The position numbers and the translations under genes are program-made. Shown here piece by piece: positions 36,345 through 45,314 of a stretch of 64,000 nucleotides of DNA. The stretch covers positions 1,488,001-1,552,000 of the forward strand of contig NZ_AP014936.1 of NCBI RefSeq assembly GCF_002355415.1, given 5' to 3'. The stretch is from Sulfurifustis variabilis. GTDB lineage: Bacteria; Pseudomonadota; Gammaproteobacteria; Acidiferrobacterales; Sulfurifustaceae. Every line of letters begins with the position of its first letter. The stretch's first letter is position 1. The notes beneath the pieces were generated by a model that saw only the letters and a program-made list of their open reading frames with translations, was not told the DNA's origin and did not search any database.

Positions 36345-36463
36345 ATGGCAGGGACGCCAACAGGGACACCCAATCGTCGCCCGCACTAGGTAGGGAAGGC
36401 AGTGGACAGGGACAGTGAGGGCACAAACGGAAAAGGCGGCAGGATTGCCGCCTTTTCTTTTTT
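36345..36463 (+). ncRNA. Candidate Csr/Rsm-type (CsrA-sequestering) small RNA
   Basis: About 119 bases between a promoter and an intrinsic terminator, with no plausible coding frame. They contain seven GGA motifs (near 36352, 36363, 36393, 36403, 36409, 36429 and 36442). At 36346-36359, TGGC-AGGGAC-GCCA presents GGA in a hairpin loop, which is the preferred CsrA/RsmA site. GCCC-G-CACT (36379-36387) can pair with AGTG-A-GGGC (36414-36422), enclosing three more. Length, motif density and structure match RsmY/RsmZ/CsrB-type RNAs, which titrate the translational repressor CsrA. There is no sequence-level identity I can verify, so the class is inferred. It lies between two c-di-GMP genes' neighbourhood and fdxA. 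Confidence 0.6.
36431..36463. terminator. Intrinsic terminator, probably bidirectional
   Basis: AAAAGGCGGCA (36431-36441) pairs with TGCCGCCTTTT (36446-36456) around GGAT, followed by CTTTTTT on the plus strand. It ends the candidate small RNA. Read from the other side, the A run becomes a short T run, so it may also stop fdxA transcription coming from the minus strand. Confidence 0.85.
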
Positions 36464-36567
36464 AACGCAGGTAGTTAGTTCTCTGGAGCCCGGCCCCAGG
36501 GCGCGCGGCGCGCATATATTAAGGAATCCCCGCCTCGGGCTCCGCCCTCCACCCGGTCCGACCGGTT

Positions 36568-36891
36568 TCACCGCTCGAGGTACTTCAACTTGTCCCGCTT
36601 GTCGTCCCACTCGGCGGCATCGGCCGGTGCGTCCTTCTTCTCGGTAATCACCGGCCATACCTTGGCGAGCTCGGCGTTGAGCTCCGTGAACTGGCGCTGA
36701 TCTTCGGGGAGGTCGTCTTCGGCATAGATGGCGTTGACCGGGCACTCGGGGACGCACAGCGTGCAATCGATGCACTCGTCGGGATCGATGACCAGGAAGT
36801 TCGGCCCTTCATGGAAACAGTCGACCGGACAGACCTCCACGCAGTCCGTGTACTTGCACTTGATACAGCTTTCCGTCACCACGTAGGCCAT
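36568..36891 (-). CDS. fdxA: 7Fe-type ferredoxin FdxA
   Basis: A 107-residue soluble electron carrier. The first half holds two cysteine clusters: [18 protein letters not shown] and [17 protein letters not shown]. The spacing (CxxCxxxxxxxC...CP plus CxxCxxCxxxCP) fits a [3Fe-4S] plus [4Fe-4S] protein of the proteobacterial FdxA family. The C-terminal half ([20 protein letters not shown]...) is the usual FdxA extension. Length is normal for the family. It is monocistronic by appearance: 263 bases separate it from the glycosyltransferase behind it, and the shared hairpin terminator is downstream. Confidence 0.95.
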   Translation of the reverse strand: MAYVVTESCIKCKYTDCVEVCPVDCFHEGPNFLVIDPDECIDCTLCVPECPVNAIYAEDDLPEDQRQFTELNAELAKVWPVITEKKDAPADAAEWDDKRDKLKYLER

Positions 36892-37154
36892 TCTCGAGCT
36901 CCGATGCTTGCCGAACGAAGAGGCGCAATCATACTACACCGACCGCGGCAAAGTGGACCGCCCGCGTCTGGAACCGCTCCATGCAGACCAACAATCCGTA
37001 GGCGTTCTCGCCGATCGAGCGCACGAAATCCGACGAGGAGGGAGAGAGCGTCCTCGGCGTGATGGCCGGCGATGCGGATCGTGTGCGCCGCGCTCACGCG
37101 GGCGTGTCGAGGATGCCCGTCGCGCCCAGCTCCGTCGCCTGCCGGCGGTGCCGC

Positions 37155-38108
37155 TCAGTCGCGAGGACCACCGGCATGGAACCGGGCGGTGGCAGGGAAG
37201 ACGCGCCGCCAATCGGTAATCCGGCTTCTCAGACTCTGCAACCGCACCGCCCGTCTCAGCAGGAAGCGCTTGCCCAGCACCCACGCGACGCTGGCCGCAC
37301 CGTGCTGCCTGGCGGCGTATGCGATGTCGTGCATCTTCTCTTTCGCGTTCCTCGACCCGGCGGTCCCCGCGAGCAATATTCGGCACATGTGCCGTCCGAA
37401 CCACTTTGGCCCGAGGAACGCCTCGTGCTTGCGGATCATCCGGCAGGCGTGCTCGAGCTCGCGTGCCGACATGTTCCGTGTAATGCGCGTATTGCTGATC
37501 CGCTGGTGCGGCCCATCGATGGCGCGCACCAGCGGCTGATTCAGGTAGCCGACGGAATACTTCTGCGCGAGACGTATTACGATGTCCCAATCCTCCGCGA
37601 ACCACAGGGCCTCGTCGAACAAGATGTCCCTGAGGGCGTCCGCTCGTCCCATCAGCGCGCTGGTACCGGCGGCGATGAAGCGTCCCCTTCGCAAGTCTTC
37701 GAGGGGGACGGTCTGCTTGTGGCGGTATCGGTTCGTGACGGCCCCGGGCATGGTGCACAAGACGGCGTCATGGCGGTCGAGAACGCCCATCTGGCGAGCG
37801 ACCGTCTCCGGTTCCCATTCGACGTCGCTGTCCAGAAACGCGATGAAGCCGCCGAGGGCGGCCCGTATGCCGGTGTTTCGCGCGGCAGAGGGGCCCTTGT
37901 TGGTCTCGTGCCGCACATAACGGACACGCCGATCTCCGATGGCGTCGACGATCTCCTGCGTGTTGTCGGTCGACCCGTCGTCGACGACGATGATCTCCAG
38001 GCGCGGGTGCGTTTGGGCCTGGACGCTGCGGATCACCCTCGGGAGCAGCCCCGCCCGGTTAAATGTGGGGATCACCACGCTGACCAGTACGTCCCTCGTC
38101 GTGCTCAT
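37155..38108 (-). CDS. Family 2 glycosyltransferase (317 aa)
   Basis: GT-A fold transferase with VSVVIPTFNRAGLLPRVIRS, the nucleotide-binding IIVVDDGSTDNTQ, KGPSAARNTGIRAA and the metal-binding FLDSDVEWEP. It moves a sugar from a nucleotide donor, probably onto a lipid-linked polysaccharide precursor at the inner face of the membrane. No TM segment is seen. The start at 38108 has AAGGGAG before it. It lies 145 bases downstream of the WcaJ-type initiating transferase on the same strand, so it may add a later sugar to the same repeat unit. Donor and acceptor cannot be read. Confidence 0.88.
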   Translation of the reverse strand: MSTTRDVLVSVVIPTFNRAGLLPRVIRSVQAQTHPRLEIIVVDDGSTDNTQEIVDAIGDRRVRYVRHETNKGPSAARNTGIRAALGGFIAFLDSDVEWEPETVARQMGVLDRHDAVLCTMPGAVTNRYRHKQTVPLEDLRRGRFIAAGTSALMGRADALRDILFDEALWFAEDWDIVIRLAQKYSVGYLNQPLVRAIDGPHQRISNTRITRNMSARELEHACRMIRKHEAFLGPKWFGRHMCRILLAGTAGSRNAKEKMHDIAYAARQHGAASVAWVLGKRFLLRRAVRLQSLRSRITDWRRVFPATARFHAGGPRD

Positions 38109-38253
38109 GATTTCGCTCCCTTGTGCCGTCTCTGCCTGTCGGACCGTCCCGGCGGCCTTCCCCTCGCTCGTGCCGATCGCGTTCCGGCCTTCCGTACAGA
38201 TGCCGCATGGGCGTACGCCGGGTTCGCTCGATCACGTCCGGCGTGCGTCGAGA

Positions 38254-39675
38254 TCAGTAGGCGTTCTTGTCGTTGAAGGCGCGGAACGCGGTGAGGAAAA
38301 GGATCTTGAGGTCGAGCCACAGCGACCAGTTGTGGATGTAGGCGAGATCGTACTCGACGCGTTTCCGCATCTTGTCGAGCGAGTCCGTCTCTCCTCGCCA
38401 GCCGTTGACCTGCGCGAGACCGGTGATGCCGGGCTTCACCTTGTGCCGAAGCATGTACCGGCCGATCAGGCGGCGATACTGCTCGTTGTGGACCACGGCG
38501 TGCGGTCGGGGACCGACGAGCGACATGGTGCCCTGCAGCACGTTGAAGAGCTGCGGCAGCTCGTCGAGCGAAGTTCGCCGCAGGAAGGCCCCGAACCGCG
38601 TTACGCGGCTGTCCGTACGGCTCGCCTGCACCACGTTCTCGCCGTTTTCGCACACCGTCATCGTGCGGAACTTCCATACCTCGATCTTGTTGCCCCGCAG
38701 TCCGTAGCGGTGCTGCCGGAAGAGCACGGGCCCCGGCGACGTGAGCTTGACGCCGATCGCGATCACGACGAGCGGAATCGCGACCACGAGCAGGATAGCG
38801 GCCGCGAGCAGGACATCCTCCAGGCGCTTGATGATGCCGTCGACGCCGTAGAACGGCGTTTCGGAGATGCTGAGCGCGGGGAGGTCGCCCACGGTTCCCC
38901 AGCTCGCGTGCAGGAGATCGAAGATGAAGACGTCGGGGATGAGATACACGGACACGGTGGTGTCCGAGAGCCTGGCGATCAGGTCCTGAATCCGCTTCTC
39001 GGCGCTCATGGGCAGGGTGATGTAGACGATGTCGATCCGCCCGTCACGGGCATGGCGCACGAGCGTTTCCAGGTTTCCGACGACTTCCACCGGCTCGCGC
39101 ACCAGCGGGCGCGATCCCGTGGGGCGGCGGTCGTCATAGAAGCCGACCGCGCGCAGCCCCATCCACGGCGCGTCGAGAATGTTGTTCGCGAGATAGGCCC
39201 CGAGCTCGCGGGCGCCCACGATCGCGGCGGAACGCGTGTTGAAGCCACGGCTGCGCATCGACCCGACGAGTATCTGGAGCCAGCCCCGCCAGATGACGAG
39301 AAAGAGCGGGGTGAGCACGAACCAGCTCAGGTAGAGACGCCGGGAGTACGTCTCGGAGGTCTTGGTCGAGTAGGCGAGGAACAGCAGGGCCAGAACGACG
39401 GCCGTCCACGTGAGCCACAGCCTTCCGAACTCCTTTCCGCCGGAAACGCCGCGGAACGTGTAATACAGGTTGGAGATATTGCCGAGCAGAAGGAAGAGCC
39501 CGATCGCCCAGAACCCGGCGACGAGGTGCGCCTCCTGCCACTCGACGCCGAGCAGCAGCGCGAGCAGCCACAGCGCCGTCACGATGACGGCGGCGTCCAT
39601 GAACTGGGAGAATGCGGCCAGCTTGGCGCGCGAGGGTCGAACCAGGTTTTCGATACGCACTGCCGCGGTCCTCAT
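38254..39675 (-). CDS. Polyprenyl-phosphate sugar phosphotransferase (WcaJ/EpsB type)
   Basis: A 473-residue membrane enzyme that starts exopolysaccharide repeat units by placing a sugar phosphate on undecaprenyl phosphate. Four N-terminal TM helices (for example [35 protein letters not shown]) precede a CoA-binding-like cytoplasmic domain ([20 protein letters not shown]). A fifth hydrophobic segment ([20 protein letters not shown]) leads into the catalytic domain with [25 protein letters not shown] and VGPRPHAV. The start ATG at 39675 ([19 protein letters not shown]) fits family N-termini; the frame stays open to 39771. It diverges from the export module at 39906, and the two probably serve the same polysaccharide. 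Confidence 0.92.
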   Translation of the reverse strand: MRTAAVRIENLVRPSRAKLAAFSQFMDAAVIVTALWLLALLLGVEWQEAHLVAGFWAIGLFLLLGNISNLYYTFRGVSGGKEFGRLWLTWTAVVLALLFLAYSTKTSETYSRRLYLSWFVLTPLFLVIWRGWLQILVGSMRSRGFNTRSAAIVGARELGAYLANNILDAPWMGLRAVGFYDDRRPTGSRPLVREPVEVVGNLETLVRHARDGRIDIVYITLPMSAEKRIQDLIARLSDTTVSVYLIPDVFIFDLLHASWGTVGDLPALSISETPFYGVDGIIKRLEDVLLAAAILLVVAIPLVVIAIGVKLTSPGPVLFRQHRYGLRGNKIEVWKFRTMTVCENGENVVQASRTDSRVTRFGAFLRRTSLDELPQLFNVLQGTMSLVGPRPHAVVHNEQYRRLIGRYMLRHKVKPGITGLAQVNGWRGETDSLDKMRKRVEYDLAYIHNWSLWLDLKILFLTAFRAFNDKNAY

Positions 39676-39709
39676 CCTGAGGAGCAAACCGACTCCATTC
39701 TTGTTTGAC

Positions 39710-39735
39710 CGGCACGCCCGAAGGCGTGCCCGGTT
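39710..39735. repeat. Hairpin in the wcaJ-type leader / divergent promoter region
   Basis: GGCACGCC and GGCGTGCC flank CGAA; extended CCGG/CCGG bases lengthen the stem with one extra C. On the minus strand the loop reads TTCG, a stable tetraloop, located 35 bases before the start of the sugar phosphotransferase gene. No T run follows. It could be an operator or a 5' leader stabiliser. Confidence 0.55.
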
Positions 39736-39905
39736 CCATTCTATGCGCTCCGAGCGGCAAGCAGCAGACACTATCAGCAGGGGTCAAATGCACGACGCGC
39801 ACTGTGGCTATGTCATGAAAACCCCCGATAGCAAACGCGCCCGCGCTTACACCATACTCCGCCTCGATAGAAGTACCTTCGTCGTCCGTCGTCAGAGACA
39901 AGAAT

Positions 39906-40532
39906 ATGCATACCAACAACAATAGTAGTGCCCGCTTCGTCAGCGCGTTCGTCCCCGTGAAGCGTCCGTCGACAATCCTCTTCGCGCTGCTGGCGATGGT
40001 GTGCGCGGCGCTTTCCGCCGCGGCCCAGCCGCCTGCCCCGACGACGGGGGGCGACTACGAGATCGGGCCGGAGGACGTCCTCGAGATCTCGGTATGGAAG
40101 GAAAAGGATCTCCAGCGCCAGGTGCTGGTGCGTCCGGACGGGTGGCTCACCTTTCCTCTCGTGGGAAACATTCAGGCGGCGGGAAAGACCGCTTATCAGC
40201 TGGAGCAGGAAATCCGCCAGCGTCTGCGCAAGTACATCCCCGATCCGGTAGTCACCGTATCGATCGCGAAGATACAGGGCCTCAAGATTTTCGTTACCGG
40301 ACGCGTCAACAAGCCCGGGGAGTACATGGTCGGCCGCTATGTCGACGTGCTCCAGGCGCTGACGCTCGCGGGCGGTCTCACCCCCTTCGCCAAGGAGAGC
40401 CAGATCAAGGTGCTGCGGCGGGAAGGGAACAAGGAGATCGTGATCCCGTTCGATTACAGCGAGGTGAAGCGAGGAAGGCGACTCGAGCAGAACATCAAGC
40501 TGCGCGCCGGCGATGTGATCGTCGTGCCGTAG
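39906..40532 (+). CDS. XrtA-type exopolysaccharide export protein (Wza family)
   Basis: A 208-residue periplasmic/outer-membrane protein of the polysaccharide export (PES) family. The signal region is STILFALLAMVCAALSAAA. The mature part starts with the PES domain (YEIGPEDVLEISVWKEKDLQ, VRPDGWLTFPLVGNIQAAGK), followed by one SLBB domain (KIFVTGRVNKPGEYMVGRYV) and ends with IKLRAGDVIVVP. There is no clear lipobox Cys, and it is short, as in the export protein of PEP-CTERM/exosortase gene clusters. It should form part of the exit pore for the polymer. It is the first gene of a five-gene run and diverges from the initiating transferase. Confidence 0.88.
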   Translation: MHTNNNSSARFVSAFVPVKRPSTILFALLAMVCAALSAAAQPPAPTTGGDYEIGPEDVLEISVWKEKDLQRQVLVRPDGWLTFPLVGNIQAAGKTAYQLEQEIRQRLRKYIPDPVVTVSIAKIQGLKIFVTGRVNKPGEYMVGRYVDVLQALTLAGGLTPFAKESQIKVLRREGNKEIVIPFDYSEVKRGRRLEQNIKLRAGDVIVVP

Positions 40533-40569
40533 CGCGCCGATGGGGCAGAGAGAACCCGGGGAGGCGGCG

Positions 40570-41790
40570 ATGGTATCTCCAGAAGCAGCATTGATCGTGG
40601 CGGAAGCGGGCGGCCGCGCCGCTCGGGGTGGTGCCGTTGTCATGGCCGTGGGTGCGCTGATACTGGCGGCGGGAACCGCCCGGGCGGCCGAATGGATCGT
40701 CGAGCCGAGCATCGCCGTGGAGTCGCTGTACGACGACAACGTGGACCTGACGATCGACGACACCGAGTCGGTCTCGGGGTACCTGATCCTGCCGCGCCTG
40801 CAGGTGAAGGCGAATACCGAAGTGTCGAAGACGGCGCTCGACGGCTACGTTGCCTATACCGATTACGGAGATTCCGATGTCGAGGACAAGAGCGAGGTGG
40901 CGACGTATCTCACCAGCGAGCGGCAGACATCGGAACGGGGGACGCTCGGGCTCCGTGGCGAGTATCGACGCGATACGCTCTTCGAGCGGACCGACTTCGG
41001 CCCCGGGACGGGAAACATCCGCGACGTGGACATCGGCCTGTCTCGCGATACGGAGGTCCGCCGGCATTTCTGGATGCTGGAGCCGAGCTGGAACTGGCTG
41101 CTCAGCGAGCGCAGCGCCGTCCGTTTCGGTTATCGCCATACCGACTCGCGGTACACGAACGCCACCGGGACCGATCTCGTGGACTACACCGAGCAGGGCG
41201 TGAGCACGACGTACAGCCGAAGCCTGACCGACCGCAGCGATGTGAACGTGACGGTCAACGCCGCGCGCTTCGAACCCGACATCGACGAGGAGGCGACCAC
41301 GCTTCAGCTCCTGGCCGGCCTCCGCCGGGCGTTCTCCGACACGTTGCGGGGCAACTTCGGCGCCGGCGTATCGCGCACGCGGACGGAGTCGGGCGCGGCC
41401 GAGGACACCTCGAGCGGTTTCGTGTTCTCGGCCGGGCTCGAGCAGCGTGCGGAGACGTCGACGCTCGACGGCGTGATCAGCAGCGACGTCACGCCGAGCG
41501 GGCTGGGAAGGACGGTACGCAGCGACCAGATCCGCGTCCGATGGACGCTGCAGACGGCGCCGACGGTGCAATTCGTGCTGCAGACGCACCTCCTGCGCAA
41601 CCGCGCGCTGGAAGGGGACGATCCCGCCGTCGACCGGCGCTATTACGAGCTGCAGCCCGAGCTGCGGTGGCAATGGCTGGAAGATCTGTTTCTGAGCGGC
41701 AGCTACCGGTACCGGCGGCAGAAGTTCGACGCCGATCCGGATTCGGCGCAGAGCAACGCCTTTTTTCTCGGGTTCGCCTACAGCCTATAA
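40570..41790 (+). CDS. Outer-membrane beta-barrel protein of the exopolysaccharide module (406 aa)
   Basis: The start is taken at ATG 40570 with GGGGAGG at 40558-40564; ATG 40540 in frame is an alternative. After a signal peptide (VMAVGALILAAGTARA), the protein is a run of amphipathic beta strands with alternating aromatic and polar residues (AVRFGYRHTDSRYTNA, FLSGSYRYRRQKFD), starting IVEPSIAVESLYDDNV and ending in NAFFLGFAYSL with a near-terminal aromatic, typical of barrels. It resembles the uncharacterised barrel proteins found beside the export and chain-length genes in XrtA/PEP-CTERM clusters. A role in polymer secretion through the outer membrane is inferred. Confidence 0.8.
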   Translation: MVSPEAALIVAEAGGRAARGGAVVMAVGALILAAGTARAAEWIVEPSIAVESLYDDNVDLTIDDTESVSGYLILPRLQVKANTEVSKTALDGYVAYTDYGDSDVEDKSEVATYLTSERQTSERGTLGLRGEYRRDTLFERTDFGPGTGNIRDVDIGLSRDTEVRRHFWMLEPSWNWLLSERSAVRFGYRHTDSRYTNATGTDLVDYTEQGVSTTYSRSLTDRSDVNVTVNAARFEPDIDEEATTLQLLAGLRRAFSDTLRGNFGAGVSRTRTESGAAEDTSSGFVFSAGLEQRAETSTLDGVISSDVTPSGLGRTVRSDQIRVRWTLQTAPTVQFVLQTHLLRNRALEGDDPAVDRRYYELQPELRWQWLEDLFLSGSYRYRRQKFDADPDSAQSNAFFLGFAYSL

Positions 41791-41804
41791 GGAAGGATTC
41801 GACT

Positions 41805-43394
41805 ATGGACGGATCGACCCACCTGAGCGACTACCTGGCCGTCCTGAAGCGTCGCCGGCGCCAGGTTATCTACACGGCGGCGGCGATCTTCGCCCTGTTC
41901 GCGCTGCTGGCGGTCGCGCTGCCGCCGGTCTACCGGTCTACCGCGAAGCTGCTCATCGAGCAGCAGCAGATACCGACGGATGTCGTGTCCTCGACGGTCA
42001 CCGGATACGTCAACCAGCGCATCCGGGTCATCGAGACGCGCGTGCTCAAGCCCGAGCACCTGGCGCAGGTCGCCGAATCGGTCGGGCTCTACCCGGAGGA
42101 GCGGGCAGCCGGGGACGTCCGCGCCGTCGCGGCGAAGATGCGCGGGAACATAAAGACCGAGACGGTCAGCGCGAACGTGACGGACCCGCGCAGCGGCGCG
42201 TCGAGCATGGCGACGATCGCGTTCAACGTTTCGTTCGATGCCCCCAGTCCGGAGCTCGCGCAAAAGACGGCGGAGCAGCTCGCGGGGCTGTTCATCCGCG
42301 AGAACCAGAAAGTCCGCACGCAGAAGGCCGAACGCGCGTCGGGGTTCCTGGGCGACGAGGAGGAGCGGTTGCGTCAGCACATCGCGGAACTGGAGACGCG
42401 GCTTGCGGCGTACAAGGAAAAGTACAGCGGCCGGTTGCCGGAGCTCATGAACCTGAACATGCAGCTCTTCGAACGCACGGAGCGGGAGCTGGAGGAGCTG
42501 GATCACCAGATCGTCAATCTCGAGGAGCGCAAGCTCCAGCTCCAGTCGCAGCTCGCGCTGCTCGAGCCGCATACCGGGAACAGCCCGGGCGGGCGACTGC
42601 GCGAGGTGCAGACGCAGTACATGACGGCCGCGGCCGTCTACGCCCCCGACCATCCCGATGTGATGCGGCTGAAGCGCGAGCTCGATACGCTCAAGAAGCA
42701 GACCGGCGTTCCGGATAACCGCGCACCCCTCGAGCGCCAGTACAGCAAGGCGAAGGGCCAGCTCAACGCCCTGCGCGAGAAGTACGCGGACGATCACCCG
42801 GATATCGCGAGGCTGGAAAAGACCGTCGCGAGCCTGGAGGAGCGGCTGCGCAGGGCAGACAGCGACGTGGCCGGTATGGCGCTGAAGCCGGACAATCCGG
42901 CGTACGTCGCGGTTCAGACGCAGCTCGATGCCCTGAACCTGAGCCTGAAGGCCGCGCGGGAGCAGCAGGTGCGCGCGAGGGAGAAGCTGAACGAGTACAA
43001 GGCACGCCTGGAGCAGACGCCGCAGGTCGAGCAGGAGGGGCTGGCGTTGCAGCGCGAGTACGAGAGCGCGGTCAAGAAGTACCGGGAGATCAAGCAGAAC
43101 CTGATGAACGCGGAGCTCGCCGTCGAGCTCGAAAGGGGCCAGCAGGGCGAGCACTACTCGCTGCTCGAGCCGCCCGAGATGCCTGACGCGCCGCAACGCC
43201 CGAATCGCCGCGCGTTCCTGCTCCTCGGACTGGTGCTGGGGTTGGGCAGCGGCGTCGGATACGCGAGCGTGGCGGAGTACATGGATCGCACGGTGCGCGG
43301 AAGGCGCGCGCTCCGGTCGCTCGTCGACGCGCCGTTGCTCGCGGCAATTCCGTATATCCCGAACGGGGGCGATCCGGGTTTCCGCAGAGCCTGA
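41805..43394 (+). CDS. Polysaccharide chain-length determinant (Wzz/co-polymerase type, 529 aa)
   Basis: An inner-membrane protein with TM helices near residues 23-44 (IYTAAAIFALFALLAVALPP) and 480-500 (RAFLLLGLVLGLGSGVGYAS), enclosing a long periplasmic coiled-coil. It matches the Wzz/co-polymerase family of exosortase-linked clusters. The coiled coil holds a partly duplicated segment: YAPDHPDVMRLKRELDTL and YADDHPDIARLEKTVASL. The Pro-rich motif before the second TM (EPPEMPDAPQRPNRRAFLLL) is typical. The tyrosine-kinase domain is absent here and encoded separately at 43527. It follows AAGGAAGG. It should set polymer length together with that kinase. Confidence 0.9.
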   Translation: MDGSTHLSDYLAVLKRRRRQVIYTAAAIFALFALLAVALPPVYRSTAKLLIEQQQIPTDVVSSTVTGYVNQRIRVIETRVLKPEHLAQVAESVGLYPEERAAGDVRAVAAKMRGNIKTETVSANVTDPRSGASSMATIAFNVSFDAPSPELAQKTAEQLAGLFIRENQKVRTQKAERASGFLGDEEERLRQHIAELETRLAAYKEKYSGRLPELMNLNMQLFERTERELEELDHQIVNLEERKLQLQSQLALLEPHTGNSPGGRLREVQTQYMTAAAVYAPDHPDVMRLKRELDTLKKQTGVPDNRAPLERQYSKAKGQLNALREKYADDHPDIARLEKTVASLEERLRRADSDVAGMALKPDNPAYVAVQTQLDALNLSLKAAREQQVRAREKLNEYKARLEQTPQVEQEGLALQREYESAVKKYREIKQNLMNAELAVELERGQQGEHYSLLEPPEMPDAPQRPNRRAFLLLGLVLGLGSGVGYASVAEYMDRTVRGRRALRSLVDAPLLAAIPYIPNGGDPGFRRA

Positions 43395-43464
43395 AGAGTT
43401 GTTGGGCGCCGGCAACAGATGTAGGAGATAAGCAATCTCCCGTATGCCGGCCCCGAAACGCCGA

Positions 43465-43473
43465 TGCTATAGT
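43465..43473 (+). promoter_or_regulatory. Possible extended -10 promoter before the kinase gene
   Basis: TGCTATAGT fits an extended -10 element (TGn plus TATAGT) and would start transcription near 43480, 47 bases before the kinase ATG. No good -35 is seen at 17 bases. It would allow the kinase/ATPase pair to be expressed apart from the genes upstream. Confidence 0.35.
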
Positions 43474-43526
43474 CGCCGCTCCGCCGACCAACCGCGAGCC
43501 GCGCCGAAACGAACACCAAGGAACGC

Positions 43527-44303
43527 ATGCAGGTCATGGATCCGATCACCAAGGCGCTCACCCGGGTGCGGCAGGACCGACAAGTCGGCTTGCAGCAACG
43601 TGCACTGGTCCCGGCCGAGATCAGCTACACGCGCACGCGCAGCGTGACCCTCTATCCGGGCTGGCTCCGGCAGAACCGGATCGTGACCGGCGATACCTCC
43701 GACGATTACGCGAAGGCCTACAAGGTGCTCCGCACGCAGGTGTCGCAGCGGATGCGCAGCCAGGGCTGGCGCACGTTGGCCGTCACCAGCCCGGGGCCGG
43801 GCGAGGGCAAGACGCTGACCGCCATCAACCTGAGCATGAACCTCGCGCTGGAGGCGAACCAGACCGTGCTGCTGGTCGATGCGAACCTGCGGCAGCCGAG
43901 TGTGCACAGCTATCTCGGCTTCGATGTCGACCAGGGACTGAGCGAGTACCTGCAGGACGGCGTGCCACTCGACCAGATCCTGGTGCATCCGGAAATTCCG
44001 CGCTTCGTGGTCCTGCCCGGCAGCCGCACGGCCGTGAACTCGTCGGAGCTGCTCACGTCCCCCCAGATGCTGCGCCTCGTTCAGGAACTGAAGCGGCGTT
44101 ACCCGTCGCGCATCGTGGTGTTCGATCTTCCGGCCGTGCTCACCAGCGACGACGTGCTCGCGTTCGCGCCGTACCTGGACGCGTCGCTGCTCGTCGTGGA
44201 CGAGGGCCGCACGCTGCGGGAGGAGGCCGCCCGCGCCGCCGAGCTCCTGCAGGCGGGAAACCAGAACCTGCTCGGTACCGTACTCAACCGGGCCGGCCCG
44301 TAA
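43527..44303 (+). CDS. CpsD/CapB-type tyrosine kinase-like ATPase (258 aa)
   Basis: BY-kinase family protein that normally partners the chain-length protein and controls polymer length by phosphorylation. Walker A is SPGPGEGKTLTAINLSMNLA (about residues 90-108), Walker A' is VLLVDANLRQPSVHSYL, and the Walker B-like strand is RIVVFDLPAVLTSDDVL. The C-terminus ends NLLGTVLNRAGP without the Tyr-rich tail that BY-kinases usually autophosphorylate, so it may act as ATPase or scaffold. AAGGAA lies before the ATG; a second ATG at 43536 is possible. A 132-base gap separates it from the chain-length gene. Confidence 0.88.
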   Translation: MQVMDPITKALTRVRQDRQVGLQQRALVPAEISYTRTRSVTLYPGWLRQNRIVTGDTSDDYAKAYKVLRTQVSQRMRSQGWRTLAVTSPGPGEGKTLTAINLSMNLALEANQTVLLVDANLRQPSVHSYLGFDVDQGLSEYLQDGVPLDQILVHPEIPRFVVLPGSRTAVNSSELLTSPQMLRLVQELKRRYPSRIVVFDLPAVLTSDDVLAFAPYLDASLLVVDEGRTLREEAARAAELLQAGNQNLLGTVLNRAGP

Positions 44304-44329
44304 CGCGCGCCACAGCACGAGCGAGCGCC

Positions 44330-45229
44330 ATGTACGAATCATATTACGGTTTCCGCGAAAAGCCGTTCTCGCTGCTTCCCGATCCGGCGTTCCTCTACAT
44401 GAGCGACAAGCACCGCATGGCGCTCACGATGCTGCAGTACGGGCTGATGAACCAGGCGGGTTTCACCGTCATCACGGGCGAGATCGGCTCCGGGAAGACG
44501 ACCCTCATCCGCCGGCTGCTGGAAGAGGTGGACGACTGGACCACCATCGGACTGGTGTCGAACACCCACCGCAACTTCGGCGAGCTGCTGCAGTGGGTGC
44601 TGCTCGCGTTCGGCCTCGAGTTCCGGGAAAAAAAGAAGGTCGAGCTTTACGCCACCCTGGCGGACTTCATCGTCAAGGAGTACAGCCAGGACCGGCGGAC
44701 CGTGCTGATCATCGACGAGGCCCAGAACCTGAGCCCCGAGGCGCTGGAAGAGCTGCGCATGCTTTCGAACGTCAACGCCGACAAGGACCAGGTGCTGCAG
44801 CTCGTGCTCGTCGGGCAGCCCGGCCTGCGCGACATGCTGCGGCGACCGGAGCTCTACCAGTTCGCGCAGCGCATCGCGGTCGACTACAACCTGCGTACGC
44901 TGAACCTGGAGGAGACTTGGGGCTACGTGCGGCACCGGCTCCGCGTGGCGGGCGGCGACCAGAACCTGTTCGACACGCGGGCGTGCGCGGCGGTGTATTA
45001 CTACACGCGCGGAACGCCGCGCCTGATCAATGTCCTGTGCGACACGGCGCTGGTCTACGGATTCGCGGAGCAGAAGAACCGGATCGACGCCGACATCGTC
45101 TGCGAGGTCGTACGCGAGAAGACGCGCGGCGGGATTTTCACCATTCGCGAGAATCGCGCGGAGGGCGAGGAGGACGAGCGGCCCGACCGCGAGCGGGGCG
45201 CGGCCCAGATGGACTCCAAGGACATGTAG
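44330..45229 (+). CDS. ExeA-like AAA ATPase of the exosortase-linked polysaccharide module (299 aa)
   Basis: It begins [20 protein letters not shown], the hallmark start of ExeA/GspA-type ATPases found in XrtA/PEP-CTERM clusters. Walker A is [13 protein letters not shown] (about residue 50), Walker B is [11 protein letters not shown] (about 125), and the sensor region has [20 protein letters not shown] and an [11 protein letters not shown] arginine. The C-terminus is acidic and charged ([13 protein letters not shown]). No TM or peptidoglycan-binding domain is present. It lies 26 bases after the kinase gene and is presumably co-translated. Its precise function in polysaccharide or protein sorting is not known. 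Confidence 0.88.
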   Translation: MYESYYGFREKPFSLLPDPAFLYMSDKHRMALTMLQYGLMNQAGFTVITGEIGSGKTTLIRRLLEEVDDWTTIGLVSNTHRNFGELLQWVLLAFGLEFREKKKVELYATLADFIVKEYSQDRRTVLIIDEAQNLSPEALEELRMLSNVNADKDQVLQLVLVGQPGLRDMLRRPELYQFAQRIAVDYNLRTLNLEETWGYVRHRLRVAGGDQNLFDTRACAAVYYYTRGTPRLINVLCDTALVYGFAEQKNRIDADIVCEVVREKTRGGIFTIRENRAEGEEDERPDRERGAAQMDSKDM

Positions 45230-45250
45230 CGGGCGCCGGAGAGCGGCAGC

Positions 45251-45267
45251 GTCCCGCTCCGCGGGAC
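45251..45267 (+). repeat. Short GC hairpin between export module and sugar operon
   Basis: GTCCCGC and GCGGGAC flank TCC. It sits 22 bases after the ATPase stop and 48 before the rfbF start. No T run follows, so it is at most a weak pause or processing site. Confidence 0.35.
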
Positions 45268-45314
45268 AGCCGGTCGCGGAGCGGCCGGGCGAACAGGGAC
45301 GAGGAAGGACGATA

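Noticed and set aside
36934-37758. A 274-codon minus-strand frame overlapping the GT2 gene
   Set aside because: It is a shifted frame of the glycosyltransferase gene without domain signals.
40692-41804. N-terminal extension of the chain-length protein over the barrel gene
   Set aside because: It is an out-of-frame shadow of the barrel gene; the true start at 41805 has AAGGAAGG and is followed directly by the expected TM helix.
43424-43440. Hairpin GGAGAT/ATCTCC after the chain-length gene as a terminator
   Set aside because: Only a six-base stem and no T run.
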